Assembly: GCA_036557505.1 (NCBI GenBank)
Contig: DATBHM010000053.1
Span: 1-20,176, forward strand
Source: DATBHM01 sp036557505
GTDB taxonomy: Bacteria > Actinomycetota > UBA4738 > JACQTL01
Direction of reading: 5' to 3'
DNA: 20,176 nucleotides
The position numbers were made by a program, and so were the translations under genes. Below are positions 1 through 7,603 of this stretch, piece after piece. The first letter of the stretch is position 1. Every line of letters starts with the position of its first letter. The notes under the pieces were generated by a model. The model was not told where the DNA came from. It did no database searches and was given only the letters and a program-made list of their open reading frames with translations.

Positions 1-942
1 AACGTCTACATGGCCCAGAGCCTGAACGCCCTCGCGGCGAACCGGACCTTCACGGTGACGAAGGTGAGCGATCACCAGGCCAAGTTCGGGAACATCTCGA
101 CGCAGGGTCTGGGCGGTTCGCCCGACCGGAGCCTGGGCGACTTCATGCAGGTCCAGGTCGGAAAGCAGGGCCAGGCGGTGATCTCCTACGTGGACGACAC
201 GTCGGCCGACCGCAATCCCGACTTCTGCATGGGCTGCGGCCAGACGCCGGCCGAGGCGGCGGGTCCGGTCATGATCTCAACACAGAACGGTGGGCCGAGC
301 CTGTTCGTCAGGTCCACGCTCACGCCCACGAAGAATCCGGTGGGTTCGGTTGCGGACCCGGCCGGCGACGCGTTCCTCCCGGCCGCCGGCGTCGAGGTGC
401 CGGCGCCGCCCGCGCTCGACGTCCGCGGAGCCTCCGTCACGAAGGTGGATGCGACCCATGTGAAGGTGACGCTGACGACGGGGGACCCCAACCTGACGAA
501 CGACCTCGCGGTCCCGCCCGGACTCGGCGGTCCGGTGGGGGAGTGGATCGTCCGGTGGGCCGCGCCGACGTACCACGGCGGCCCCGGCGACGGGAACATC
601 TTCTACGTGGGGATGGAGTCGGCGTCCGGCGGAGCCCCGGCCTTCTTCACGGGGACGACCGGCGCGATCGCCACGACGCATGTGAAGTACTTCACCTATC
701 CGAAGGCCACCACGATCTCCGGGCGGATCACCGGCGGGGCGATCAGCTGGACGTTGCCCCTGGGCGCCGTGGGGAGCCCCGCGTCGGGGCAGGGGCTGTT
801 CAGCGTGACGGGCTTCTCGGCCACGCAGCTCACCCCGTCGCAGACGACGTACACGACGCTCCCGAACGGTGGCACTCTGGGGGGTGAGAACATCCCGAAC
901 ACGATCGACCTCACGCCGCCGTTCACCTTCACGGTGAACTGA
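1..942 (+). CDS. Sialidase-like (BNR-type) secreted protein, C-terminal part; 5' end outside window
   Basis: The frame is open from base 1 and stops with TGA at 940-942, so the gene is cut at the left edge; the ATG at 10 is internal (NVYMAQSL). The first about 75 residues (VYMAQSL, then SLGDFMQVQVGKQGQAVISY) look like the last blade of a BNR/exo-sialidase-type propeller, where 'vYvaqS' and 'lgDf..v..d..G' are usual. The acidic CxxC-containing stretch DFCMGCG follows. From about base 352 a separate beta-rich domain begins with DPAGDA and ALDVRGASV and runs to the end; a related domain ends the sedolisin at 4991-7480. Catalytic residues cannot be judged because the N-terminal part is missing. 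An extracellular glycan-binding or glycan-cleaving role is inferred. A different BNR-repeat protein with no enzyme activity is equally possible. Confidence 0.7.
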   Translation, partial: NVYMAQSLNALAANRTFTVTKVSDHQAKFGNISTQGLGGSPDRSLGDFMQVQVGKQGQAVISYVDDTSADRNPDFCMGCGQTPAEAAGPVMISTQNGGPSLFVRSTLTPTKNPVGSVADPAGDAFLPAAGVEVPAPPALDVRGASVTKVDATHVKVTLTTGDPNLTNDLAVPPGLGGPVGEWIVRWAAPTYHGGPGDGNIFYVGMESASGGAPAFFTGTTGAIATTHVKYFTYPKATTISGRITGGAISWTLPLGAVGSPASGQGLFSVTGFSATQLTPSQTTYTTLPNGGTLGGENIPNTIDLTPPFTFTVN

Positions 943-1066
943 GGGCCCTTCGGGGCGGGGTCCCGTCGATCGACGTTCCCCGACGTCGGGCCCGCCGGAG
1001 GCATGCGTCAGATCGAGCGAGGGTACACGCTCCACGTGAGCGCCGTGACGGAAGGGGGAGGGAGCC

Positions 1067-1417
1067 ATGGGTGAGCTGCTGGGCATCGGTCGATTCAGGT
1101 TTCACGAGGGCAAGGTCGACGAGTACAAGCACTTGTCCGCACAGGCCATGGACATCGTGCGGACCAAGGAGCCCGGCACCCTGCAGTACGACACGTACCT
1201 CAACGACGACCAGACTGAGTGCGTCATCATCGAGCGGTACCGGGACTCCGAGGCCGCCATCGAGCACGCCGCCAACCTCGGCGACATCGCGGCGAAGGTC
1301 CTCGCGATCGTCACCGTGGTGCACGGCGAGCTCCTCGGTGAGCCGAGCGACGAGCTGAGAGCGAAGTTGGCCGGCAGCGAGGTCCCCATGCTGTTCACGC
1401 CCTACGAGTCGAAGTAG
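1067..1417 (+). CDS. Antibiotic biosynthesis monooxygenase (ABM) domain protein
   Basis: This 116-residue single-domain protein fits the ABM/dimeric alpha-beta barrel size (about 95-115 aa). It opens with a beta strand (LLGIGRFRFHEGKVDEY), then a helix (LSAQAMDIVRTKEPGTLQYD), a strand with ECVIIERYRDSEAAIEHAAN, and a closing strand. The EPGTLQYD and ERYRDSEA..H motifs match putative quinol-monooxygenase-like ABM proteins. Members act on quinones, heme or polyketides as homodimers without a metal or flavin; the substrate here cannot be told. The ATG at 1067 is chosen because a purine-rich Shine-Dalgarno (GGGGGAGGGAG) lies just upstream. It is a soluble cytoplasmic protein with its own ribosome binding site. 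The residues after about 95 form a short tail. It may be transcribed alone; the next gene is 160 bp away. Confidence 0.8.
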   Translation: MGELLGIGRFRFHEGKVDEYKHLSAQAMDIVRTKEPGTLQYDTYLNDDQTECVIIERYRDSEAAIEHAANLGDIAAKVLAIVTVVHGELLGEPSDELRAKLAGSEVPMLFTPYESK

Positions 1418-1509
1418 ACCGGGGCGGGTGCCCATCGCCGCCGCGTCCGCGACGTGACGTCGGTGTGCCCGCGATCGTTCGGGGGATGACGGAACGCGCC
1501 CAACGGCCC

Positions 1510-1535
1510 GTTTCGCTTCCCGGCAATCAGGGAAC
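1510..1535 (+). promoter_or_regulatory. Possible sigma-B/F-type promoter before the DUF6458-like gene
   Basis: GTTT at 1510-1513 is followed after 16 bases by GGGAAC at 1530-1535. Actinobacterial stress sigma factors of the SigB/SigF group read GTTT, a 14-16 base spacer and GGGTA(C/T); the second box has one mismatch here. If real, transcription would start close to or inside the hairpin that follows. The motif is short and could be chance. Confidence 0.2.
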
Positions 1536-1567
1536 CCCTTTCGGGTCCGAAACGACCGTCGAAAGGG
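1536..1567 (+). promoter_or_regulatory. Hairpin covering the ribosome binding site of the DUF6458-like gene
   Basis: The left arm CCCTTTCG (1536-1543) is an exact complement of CGAAAGGG (1560-1567), and an inner GGTC (1544-1547) pairs with GACC (1554-1557). This gives a 12-bp stem with a 2-nt bulge (GT, 1558-1559) and a six-base loop (1548-1553). The right arm contains GAAAGGG, the best Shine-Dalgarno-like sequence before the ATG at 1578. The pairing is visible in the sequence; a role in limiting translation is inferred. Confidence 0.4.
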
Positions 1568-1577
1568 TGACTCGAAG

Positions 1578-1853
1578 ATGAACAGAGGCGCGGGAACCGG
1601 ACTCATCGCGTTCGGCCTCGTATTGATCGTGCTGGGCGCGATCCTCGACTTCGCGGTGACCGTCACGGCCACCGGGTTCAACATCAACACGGTCGGGTTG
1701 ATCCTCCTCATCGTGGGGATCGTGGCCTTCCTGGCCGGCCTGGTCGTGGTGTTCACGGCGTCGTCGCGGCGGAGCGTCATCCGCGAGGACGTCCGGCAGG
1801 TGCCGGGCGGGACGTCGCGCGTCATCGACGAGCGCGACAACCTCGCCTCGTAA
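1578..1853 (+). CDS. Small two-TM membrane protein, DUF6458-like
   Basis: This 91-residue protein has a glycine-rich start, a first hydrophobic helix at about residues 7-28 (GLIAFGLVLIVLGAILDFAV), a short polar hairpin containing the motif TGFNINTVG, a second helix at about 38-60 (LILLIVGIVAFLAGLVVVF), and a charged cytoplasmic-type tail with arginines and acidic residues. This layout, with 'GaIL.FAV' and 'lNTVG' between two helices, matches the DUF6458 family of small actinobacterial membrane proteins as I recall it. No function is known to me for the family. The ATG at 1578 is preceded by GAAAGGG at 1561-1567, which sits inside a hairpin arm. It converges on the minus-strand gene ending at 1868, with 14 bp between the stop codons and no clear terminator. 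Confidence 0.75.
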   Translation: MNRGAGTGLIAFGLVLIVLGAILDFAVTVTATGFNINTVGLILLIVGIVAFLAGLVVVFTASSRRSVIREDVRQVPGGTSRVIDERDNLAS

Positions 1854-1867
1854 CGACCCAACCACCG

Positions 1868-2632
1868 TCAGTCGGGCACGGCGATCGCGATCAGGTCGCC
1901 GTTGTCCGCTGTGGTGGTCGTGTCGCCGTCGGCGGTCTGACACCGCACTGACAGCTGATACGTCCCCGGGGACAGCGCCACCGATCCGGTGAGCGGGACC
2001 TCCACATCGTCGCTGAGGAACGACATGCTCACCGGCGCTTCGTCGCCCCAGTAGCCGCCCGAGCCGAACGCGCCCGATGACGACCCGTTGCTCCAGTGCA
2101 GGACGCACAGCCCGGCGGTCGTGAAGGCGATGCGGTAGGAGATGTCGATGGTCGCGTGGACGAACACACGCGATGGCGCCCCCAGCGCGAGGTTCGATCC
2201 GCCCGAATGCCCGGTCGAGAGCACCGTGACGGGGGAGTTGCTCAGCGTGATGTTCGGCTCCGGGTTCTCCGAGTCGAACGCCGTCGTCGGCGAACCGCAG
2301 CGGATCGAGCCGTCCGCAAGGATGCGCTGGACGGCGGAGCCGCCGATGCACAGGCCGATCACCCGACGCTGCAGGATCTTCGGATCGAGCGAGCGCTCGT
2401 CGACCTTGGCCCCGGTCACCGTGTTTGCCGCGAGGTCCTGCCCGGCGACCGACCCCGTCACCAGGTTGGCGTGGTCACCTGCCGGCGGGTGGTGGCCCGC
2501 GATGGTGTTCGGGGCCACGTCGGCGTTGGTGTGGACGATCACCGCCGCGAGCGCGGTTCCGCTCCCCAGCGCGACGACCAGCGCCACCGTGGCCACGACG
2601 TTCGCATAGGTCACCCGACGACGACGAACCAT
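1868..2632 (-). CDS. Predicted secreted or membrane-anchored protein with actinobacterial leader, function unknown
   Basis: The protein is 254 residues from the ATG at 2632, which has AAGGAGG five bases upstream; an in-frame ATG 33 bases further out has no such support. The N-terminus (VRRRRVTYANVVATVALVVA, ending SGTALAA) is a basic region plus hydrophobic helix of a type very common in uncharacterised exported proteins of Thermoleophilia and relatives. It continues with an 'N.I.G' and 'DLAANTVTGAKVDERSLDP' segment, resembling the asparagine-valine-threonine linker repeats in those proteins. A Cys-containing beta-rich domain follows, with four cysteines (GLCIGG, SIRCGS, GLCVLHW, VRCQT) that could form two disulfides. 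The last 100 residues have a jelly-roll look (VPLTGSVALSPGTYQLSVRC). It lies 51 bp downstream of the delta-60 gene and may be co-transcribed with it. No enzyme motif is visible. Confidence 0.7.
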   Translation of the reverse strand: MVRRRRVTYANVVATVALVVALGSGTALAAVIVHTNADVAPNTIAGHHPPAGDHANLVTGSVAGQDLAANTVTGAKVDERSLDPKILQRRVIGLCIGGSAVQRILADGSIRCGSPTTAFDSENPEPNITLSNSPVTVLSTGHSGGSNLALGAPSRVFVHATIDISYRIAFTTAGLCVLHWSNGSSSGAFGSGGYWGDEAPVSMSFLSDDVEVPLTGSVALSPGTYQLSVRCQTADGDTTTTADNGDLIAIAVPD

Positions 2633-2683
2633 CAACGCCTCCTTCGTGTCGAGTCCGCCGGGCACACCGGCGGTCTCAAGCCG

Positions 2684-4039
2684 CTACCGCAGGAACCGGG
2701 CAACCGCGCCGGTGGAGTGCCCGAACGAGCTCGACGTGGTCACGACCAGCCCGTCCACGGTGACCCGGCCGCCTCGGAGATCCACGTCCCCCCAGGCCTC
2801 CGACGACGGCCCGAGGTCGATGTCCACGACGCCGATGGTGTTGAACGTGGGGTCGAGCTTCCCCGCCCGGGTGTACCGGAGCACCTCGAGGTGCTTGCCC
2901 AGCAAAGTCTGGAGGTCGCTCGATCCGACCGCGACGATCCGCCCATCGGACTGGACCGCGACGCCCATCGCGAGGTCGCCCCCGCCGGTGTTGGTCATGA
3001 CCCTGCCCCCGGTTCCGAACGACGGGTCCAGCTCGCCCAGGCTGTTGAGCCGGGCGACGGCGATCGACGTGTGCTCGTCGAGGTCGCCGTTGGGCGAAGT
3101 CACCCCGGCCACCACGATGCGTCCTTCGGGGGTGAGGGCGACGTCGAACCCGAGCGAATGGCGCTGGAAGCCGAACATCGACCGGCCCGAGCCCCCGAAC
3201 GTGCGGTCGGGGCGGCCGTCCGCGGTCAGCCGCGCCACGAGCACCTTCGTGTTGCCGACGGTGGGGCCGGCGAAGCCGCAGAGGACGACCTTTCCGTCCG
3301 GAGCGAGGACCACCGCCAGCGCGGCGGCGTCCACCGGCGTCGGAACGGTGGCCACCCCGTGGGCGCCGAACGAATCGTCGAGCGCTCCCGATGGGAGGTA
3401 CCGCAGCGCCGCTGCGGCCGTGGTCTCGTGTTCGACGTCCGCCGAGACAACGATGCGTCCGTTGCCGTCGATCGCCACGTCGGTCGCGAAGTCGTCGCCC
3501 GGACCGAGGCTCGTGATGACACGGCCGCCGTCCCCGAAGCTCGGGTCCAGCGCTCCGCCCGGGCTCAGGCGGAGCAGGGCGATGTCGCGCTTCGCGGACG
3601 CGGCGGGGCCGGAGACCGCGCCGGCCAGCACGATCCCCCCGTCCGGCGCCAGCGCGACCTTCGGCGTGAAGAGGAGGAACGGGCTCGACGGTTCCTTCCC
3701 GGGGAACCCCACGACCGTCCGTCCGTGGTTCCCGAATGTGGGGTCGAGACGGCCGTTCGCCAGGAGACGCGCGATCTCGAAGACGCTCCGCCCGCCGTGC
3801 CGGCCCGTGCCGGCCACCACGATCTTCCCGTCGGAACGAACCGCCAGCCCGCTGAGGCCCGAAGTTCCCCTGCCGAACCCCAGGAGCAACGTCCCGTCGC
3901 CGCTGAACGACCGGTCGAGGTCGCCCGCCGCGGCGCGGGCCGAGGGCATGCCGACGGCCACCACCACCGCGAGCAGCACCAGCAGCGCCGGCACGCGGAC
4001 GCGCCACGCGGTCGCTGCCCCCCGCGCCCGGCCGGCCAC
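2684..4039 (-). CDS. Secreted delta-60 repeat beta-propeller-like protein (first copy)
   Basis: The protein is 451 residues from a GTG at 4039. Its leader has basic residues, a helix (ALLVLLAVVVAVGMPSA) and an ARA-A cleavage-like site. The rest consists of about 55-residue units of the delta-60 type (TIGR02608-like). Each has a 'DGkIvvaG' strand pair and 'aRl...G.lDpsFG..G' turn. I count seven D-x-x-F turns: DRSF, DPTF, DPSF, DDSF, DRTF, DPSF and DPTF. Seven units suggest a closed seven-bladed propeller. The GTG start is two bases past the stop of the upstream gene, implying translational coupling. No strong Shine-Dalgarno is visible; a later in-frame GTG would shorten the leader's basic region and is less likely. 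Family function is unknown; binding or scaffolding outside the cell is inferred. Confidence 0.8.
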   Translation of the reverse strand: MAGRARGAATAWRVRVPALLVLLAVVVAVGMPSARAAAGDLDRSFSGDGTLLLGFGRGTSGLSGLAVRSDGKIVVAGTGRHGGRSVFEIARLLANGRLDPTFGNHGRTVVGFPGKEPSSPFLLFTPKVALAPDGGIVLAGAVSGPAASAKRDIALLRLSPGGALDPSFGDGGRVITSLGPGDDFATDVAIDGNGRIVVSADVEHETTAAAALRYLPSGALDDSFGAHGVATVPTPVDAAALAVVLAPDGKVVLCGFAGPTVGNTKVLVARLTADGRPDRTFGGSGRSMFGFQRHSLGFDVALTPEGRIVVAGVTSPNGDLDEHTSIAVARLNSLGELDPSFGTGGRVMTNTGGGDLAMGVAVQSDGRIVAVGSSDLQTLLGKHLEVLRYTRAGKLDPTFNTIGVVDIDLGPSSEAWGDVDLRGGRVTVDGLVVTTSSSFGHSTGAVARFLR

Positions 4040-4041
4040 GT

Positions 4042-4716
4042 CTACGTGTGGCCGAACGCCTCGATGAGCAGCACGCAGTCGTCGATCCCGCCGTTGGCCG
4101 TCGGCGGGTCGCCCACCACGAGCGGCGGCTGGAACAGCAGCTGCGTCACGCTGCCCTGGGTGCACCGGAGCATGCTGGTCTTCTTGGCCCGGATGCCCAG
4201 GTACTCGCCCTTCCGCACGTCGATGTGCACGGGGAAGGACTGGACCGTGTACGTGGTGCCGGAGGTGACGCTCGACGCGTAGTTGATCACCGGGCCGTGG
4301 GCGGTGGCCTGGCCGTCCCCGGTGTGGTCGCCCTGGGTCCAGTGGGTGATCTTCGCGACCCAGGGGCTCATGGAGCCCTTGTGCCCGGCGATCAGCTTGA
4401 TCTTGGTGATGACGCCGCTCATTGGGGCCTGCATGTGCCCGCCGGCGGCGTCGACGTCGCCCGAGATCATCGCCATCCGCGTGCAGGGGTCCCCCGTCAG
4501 GTGCGAGTCCGAGAAGTGGCAGCTGTCGTTGCCGGCGTTCGCGGGCTGCGTGTGCGCCGTGAGATCGATGCCGAACTTGAAGTACGTGACCCGGTGGCCG
4601 TGCGCCGGCTGTCCCGACGCCGGCGCGGCCGCCAGGGCGACCGTCGACGCCGCGAGCGCCATCGCGATCGCGAGCACCCCCGCCCGCGACAGGCGCCGTC
4701 CCCTCGTCCCCCTCAT
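4042..4716 (-). CDS. Secreted Cys-containing beta-rich protein, function unknown
   Basis: This is a 224-residue protein from the ATG at 4716, preceded by GGAGGAGGA at a good distance; an ATG nine codons earlier lacks support. The leader has four arginines, then GVLAIAMALAASTVALAAA and an ASG cleavage-like site. The mature part contains a strand-rich region (HMQAPMSGVITKIKLIAGHK, then QSFPVHIDVRKGEYLGIRAK). The pattern 'aP.sGvItkikl.aG' followed by 'fpv.i.v.kGeYlGi' recurs in uncharacterised exported proteins of deep actinobacterial lineages and suggests a beta-sandwich. Four cysteines (DSCHF, DPCTR, LRCTQ, DDCVL) could form two disulfides. It is the first gene of a three-gene minus-strand block. 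Its stop codon TAG is two bases before the GTG of the delta-60 gene. I do not recognise an activity. Confidence 0.65.
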   Translation of the reverse strand: MRGTRGRRLSRAGVLAIAMALAASTVALAAAPASGQPAHGHRVTYFKFGIDLTAHTQPANAGNDSCHFSDSHLTGDPCTRMAMISGDVDAAGGHMQAPMSGVITKIKLIAGHKGSMSPWVAKITHWTQGDHTGDGQATAHGPVINYASSVTSGTTYTVQSFPVHIDVRKGEYLGIRAKKTSMLRCTQGSVTQLLFQPPLVVGDPPTANGGIDDCVLLIEAFGHT

Positions 4717-4752
4717 GGAAGTCCTCCTCCCGTCCCGTCCCACAAGCGGCGG

Positions 4753-4781
4753 AGCATATGCCGTCCCGGCGAATCGCGGAA
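4753..4781 (-). promoter_or_regulatory. Possible promoter for the minus-strand secreted-protein block
   Basis: On the minus strand TATGCT (4758-4753) resembles a -10 box, with TTCCGC (4781-4776) 17 bases upstream as a poor -35 box. Transcription would start near 4746 and leave a leader of about 30 bases holding the GGAGGAGGA ribosome binding site. The -35 match is weak, so this is a candidate only. Confidence 0.25.
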
Positions 4782-4824
4782 GCCGCCCGACGGGTCGTCG
4801 CGGACCGCCGGCACGAGACGGGGG

Positions 4825-4840
4825 GTGAGAGTTCTCTCAC
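4825..4840. promoter_or_regulatory. Palindrome, operator-like, in divergent region
   Basis: GTGAGAG (4825-4831) and CTCTCAC (4834-4840) are exact reverse complements with a two-base TT centre. The 16-bp site lies in the 274-bp region between the divergent secreted-protein block (start 4716) and the sedolisin (start 4991). Its size and symmetry suit a dimeric regulator, but no known consensus is recognised. Confidence 0.4.
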
Positions 4841-4856
4841 GGTGCCCTCCACCGTG
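4838..4856. promoter_or_regulatory. Second inverted repeat overlapping the first palindrome
   Basis: CACGGTG (4838-4844) and CACCGTG (4850-4856) are exact reverse complements around CCCTC, followed by TTTG. It shares three bases (CAC, 4838-4840) with the palindrome to its left. It could be a second operator half-site, or an RNA hairpin that folds in competition with the first if the region is transcribed. The rest of 4717-4990 holds no gene that I can support. Confidence 0.35.
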
Positions 4857-4990
4857 TTTGTGCGTGCCGACCTGCGGGAACACCGGTGCTCGCGCAACGG
4901 ATGCGCGACTCGGCACCCGCGACGGCGGCGCCCGCGGCCGGAGTTCGGGGGAGGGCTCGAGGGGTACTCCGCTTCCCGAAGGAGGCACGC

Positions 4991-7480
4991 ATGTCCCGGT
5001 TCCAGCACGGACGGAGGTCGGCCGTGGTGACGGTGGTCGCCGCGTTCGCCGCGGTGCTCCTCGTCGCCGGCCCCGCCGGCGCGGCGACGACGCGGACGTA
5101 TCAACGCTCGTTCGGTCCGCTCGCCACGCTCACGGGTCAGGTCATCCCCAGGCTGTTCGTGGACACCGACCTCGGCCCGGTGGCGCCGACGCAGGAGGTG
5201 CACGTGCTCGTCGCGCTCCGGCACGACGACGCTGCGCTGAGCGCGTTCGAGCGCGGCCTGTACGACCCTTCGAGCGCGAGCTACCACCAGTGGCTCACCC
5301 CCGACGAGTTCCAGGCCCGGTTCGACGCGGCCCCCGACCGGCTGGCGCAGATCCGCTCGTACGTCACGCGGGACGGCATGCAGCTGTTCAACGCGGACGG
5401 GATGGGCGACCTCACGCTCGCCACCGGGACCGCGGAACAGGCCGAGCGGACGTTCGGCGTGGCGATCCACAGCTTCCGCTCGCCGCACGGCCACCTGTTC
5501 TTCGCGAACACCACCGGGCCCGTCGTCCCGGCGAACGCCGGTGTCGTCGGCGTGATCGGGCTGCAGAGCCTCCTCCAGTTGCAGCTCGCCAGCCGCGGCA
5601 AGGATGCGGGCGCGAACGAGACCGATCAGGGCCAGTGCGCCGGCGGCGTGTGCACCGGCCTGCTCAGCCCGAAGGACCTGTGGTCGGTGTACGACCAGCC
5701 GTCGTCCGACATGGGCCAGGGCGAGTCGGTCGGGATCATCGGCGAGGGACAGACCACGGACGTCATCCACGCGCTGCGGGAGTTCGAGGCGACCCGAGAC
5801 CTGCCCCACGTCCCGGTGCAGGTGTACCTCACGGACCCGGGCGCGATGACCGACGACTCCGGCCGGGTCGAGTGGGAGCTCGACACCCAGGCCGCGACCG
5901 GCATGGCGCCCGACGTCTCGCAGGTCCGCATGTACTTCGGCTCGAGCCTCCAGCTCAGCACGCTCGCCCAGTCGCTCCAGTCGTGGGCCAGCGACGCGAA
6001 GGGCCCGAACCAGGTGAACGCCTCGCTCGGCACGTGCGAGGACAACCCGGCGCTCGACGGTCTGCTCGGGCCCTCCCAGGCGGCGAGCGGCTTCGCCCTC
6101 GCCCAGGCCGCGGCCGAGGGGCGCTCGTTCTTCGCCGCGGCCGGCGACACCGGGGCCGGGTGCGCGCTGGTCGTCGCCGAGAACGGCATCACGTACGGCG
6201 CGGTGCCGACCGCCGACTACCCGGGCGCCGACCCCAATGCGACGTCGGTGGGCGGAACGGTCGTGTACACCGACGGCGCGGTGCAGCCCTCCCTCGTCAA
6301 CGAGCACGCATGGGACCACACGGGCGGCACGCGAAGCGACTTCATCGCGGCGCCGGACTTCCAGAAGGTTGTGCCCCAGCTCGCCGTCCCCTGTGCGAGC
6401 CAGCCGAACGGGACGCCCTACGGCGACCCGACCACGCCCTGCCGGGGGACCGCGGACGTCGCCGCACTCTCGGGCGACGCCACGATCGTCGTCGACCACA
6501 AGGCGCCGGGGACGGTGCAGGCGAACGGCTACGACATGGTCGACGACGCGATGACCGCCGACGGCCGGGACGCGTTCGCCGACCATTTCTCCGAGGGCGG
6601 CACGAGCCTGTCCTCTCCCCTGTGGACCGGGATGTGGGCCCGGGTGAACGCCGCGCACGCCGGCGGTCCGCTCGGCCGGGTGAACAGCACGATCTACCCG
6701 ATCGCGTCCGGCGCGACCGGCGCGTCGGCGTTCAACGACGTGACGATCGGCGCCAATCCGCTCCCGGCGACGCCGGGGTGGGACTTCCCCACGGGGTGGG
6801 GATCGCCGAACGTCCGCGGCCTGATGAAGGCCGCGGACAAGGGCCGCCTGACCCCCGTCCACAACGTCATGCCGAAGAACGGGCCGGATCCGGCGCCGAT
6901 CCTGGCCAAGGGACCGAACTACGGATGCCCGGCGACGTTCGTCGACGGCGCGGGCGATGCGACCAGCCTGCCGCAGTCGGCGCCGCAGCTCGACATCCTC
7001 CACGGCGATCTCGCGCTCGCCAGCGACGGCACGACGCTGCGCGTGGGGATGACGGTCGACGATCTCACCGCGACGCTGCCCCAGGGGTGGACGACCATGG
7101 ACTACATCGTCGACTGGACGAAGCCGGCCACCGGCGTGGCACCGCCCGCGACCTACACCACCGATGACTGGGCGGCCCAGGTGAGCGTCGACTCCTCCGG
7201 CGCCATCACGTACACGGACGGCACGATCGCGTTCGACGACCAGGGGGACTCCCAGTACACGTCGGCCAACACGGTGACGGGGTCGTTCCACCCCGGGAAG
7301 AACGGCACGATCGAGATCGACGTCCCGCTCGCCCACGTCGGCGGGCCGAAGAAGGGTGCGTCGCTCGGCGTCGCCGGCGGACAGACCGACGAGTCGAACC
7401 CGGCCACGGGGTTGATCGTCGACACGGCCTCGACCGCCAAGGAATACACCCTGGGCGCGAAGAGCTGCCTGTCGACGTAG
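4991..7480 (+). CDS. Secreted sedolisin-family (S53, pro-kumamolisin-like) serine-carboxyl peptidase
   Basis: The protein is 829 residues from the ATG at 4991, with GAAGGAGG six bases upstream. A signal peptide (about residues 1-32, ending GPAGAA) is followed by a pro-kumamolisin activation domain (about 50-200) with the typical SASYHQWLTPDEF motif and ATGTAEQAERTFGVAIHSF. The catalytic domain begins near 220 (LWSVYDQP). The sedolisin residues are present: E294 and D298 in VEWELD, D386 in AAGDTGAG (oxyanion Asp) and S539 in GGTSLSSP. The calcium-site region FNDVTIG...PTGWGSPN follows. Residues from about 650 form an extra C-terminal domain (DGAGDA, QLDILHGD) also seen in the gene at 1-942. 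The enzyme should be an acid-active endopeptidase, autoprocessed outside the cell. The spacing from E294 to S539 is longer than in kumamolisin (about 200), owing to an insert before the Ser motif. Confidence 0.93.
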   Translation: MSRFQHGRRSAVVTVVAAFAAVLLVAGPAGAATTRTYQRSFGPLATLTGQVIPRLFVDTDLGPVAPTQEVHVLVALRHDDAALSAFERGLYDPSSASYHQWLTPDEFQARFDAAPDRLAQIRSYVTRDGMQLFNADGMGDLTLATGTAEQAERTFGVAIHSFRSPHGHLFFANTTGPVVPANAGVVGVIGLQSLLQLQLASRGKDAGANETDQGQCAGGVCTGLLSPKDLWSVYDQPSSDMGQGESVGIIGEGQTTDVIHALREFEATRDLPHVPVQVYLTDPGAMTDDSGRVEWELDTQAATGMAPDVSQVRMYFGSSLQLSTLAQSLQSWASDAKGPNQVNASLGTCEDNPALDGLLGPSQAASGFALAQAAAEGRSFFAAAGDTGAGCALVVAENGITYGAVPTADYPGADPNATSVGGTVVYTDGAVQPSLVNEHAWDHTGGTRSDFIAAPDFQKVVPQLAVPCASQPNGTPYGDPTTPCRGTADVAALSGDATIVVDHKAPGTVQANGYDMVDDAMTADGRDAFADHFSEGGTSLSSPLWTGMWARVNAAHAGGPLGRVNSTIYPIASGATGASAFNDVTIGANPLPATPGWDFPTGWGSPNVRGLMKAADKGRLTPVHNVMPKNGPDPAPILAKGPNYGCPATFVDGAGDATSLPQSAPQLDILHGDLALASDGTTLRVGMTVDDLTATLPQGWTTMDYIVDWTKPATGVAPPATYTTDDWAAQVSVDSSGAITYTDGTIAFDDQGDSQYTSANTVTGSFHPGKNGTIEIDVPLAHVGGPKKGASLGVAGGQTDESNPATGLIVDTASTAKEYTLGAKSCLST

Positions 7481-7500
7481 CCCCGGCAGCGGGAGCCCGT

Positions 7501-7541
7501 CCGAGCCGGAGGCCGGGGTTTCCGCCCGGCCTCCGGCTCGG
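7501..7541 (+). terminator. Strong hairpin terminator after the sedolisin gene
   Basis: A perfect 17-bp stem is formed by CCGAGCCGGAGGCCGGG (7501-7517) and its exact complement at 7525-7541, with a seven-base loop at 7518-7524. It begins 20 bases after the sedolisin stop codon. There is no run of T after it (TGCTTCGCC follows), as in many actinobacterial hairpin terminators. It separates the protease from the MarR efflux operon. Confidence 0.8.
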
Positions 7542-7603
7542 TGCTTCGCCACCCGAGCCGTGGATCCATATCCGCCACGACGGTGCACCGCACCGCCGGG
7601 GTC

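Noticed and set aside
921..956. Hairpins at the end of the sialidase-like gene (GTTCACC/GGTGAAC and GCCC-TTCG-GGGC)
   Set aside because: The first lies within the coding sequence of the final strand, and the second has only four base pairs with no T-run. A terminator is possible but not supported.
1491..1512. GGAAC followed by CGTT, like an ECF sigma promoter
   Set aside because: The spacing (13 bases) is shorter than the roughly 16-18 seen in such promoters. The second GGAAC at 1531-1535 has no well-spaced partner either.
4048..7167. A plus-strand frame open for 1039 codons overlapping the sedolisin
   Set aside because: It is Arg-rich with no recognisable domain, while the sedolisin in another frame has all its catalytic motifs.
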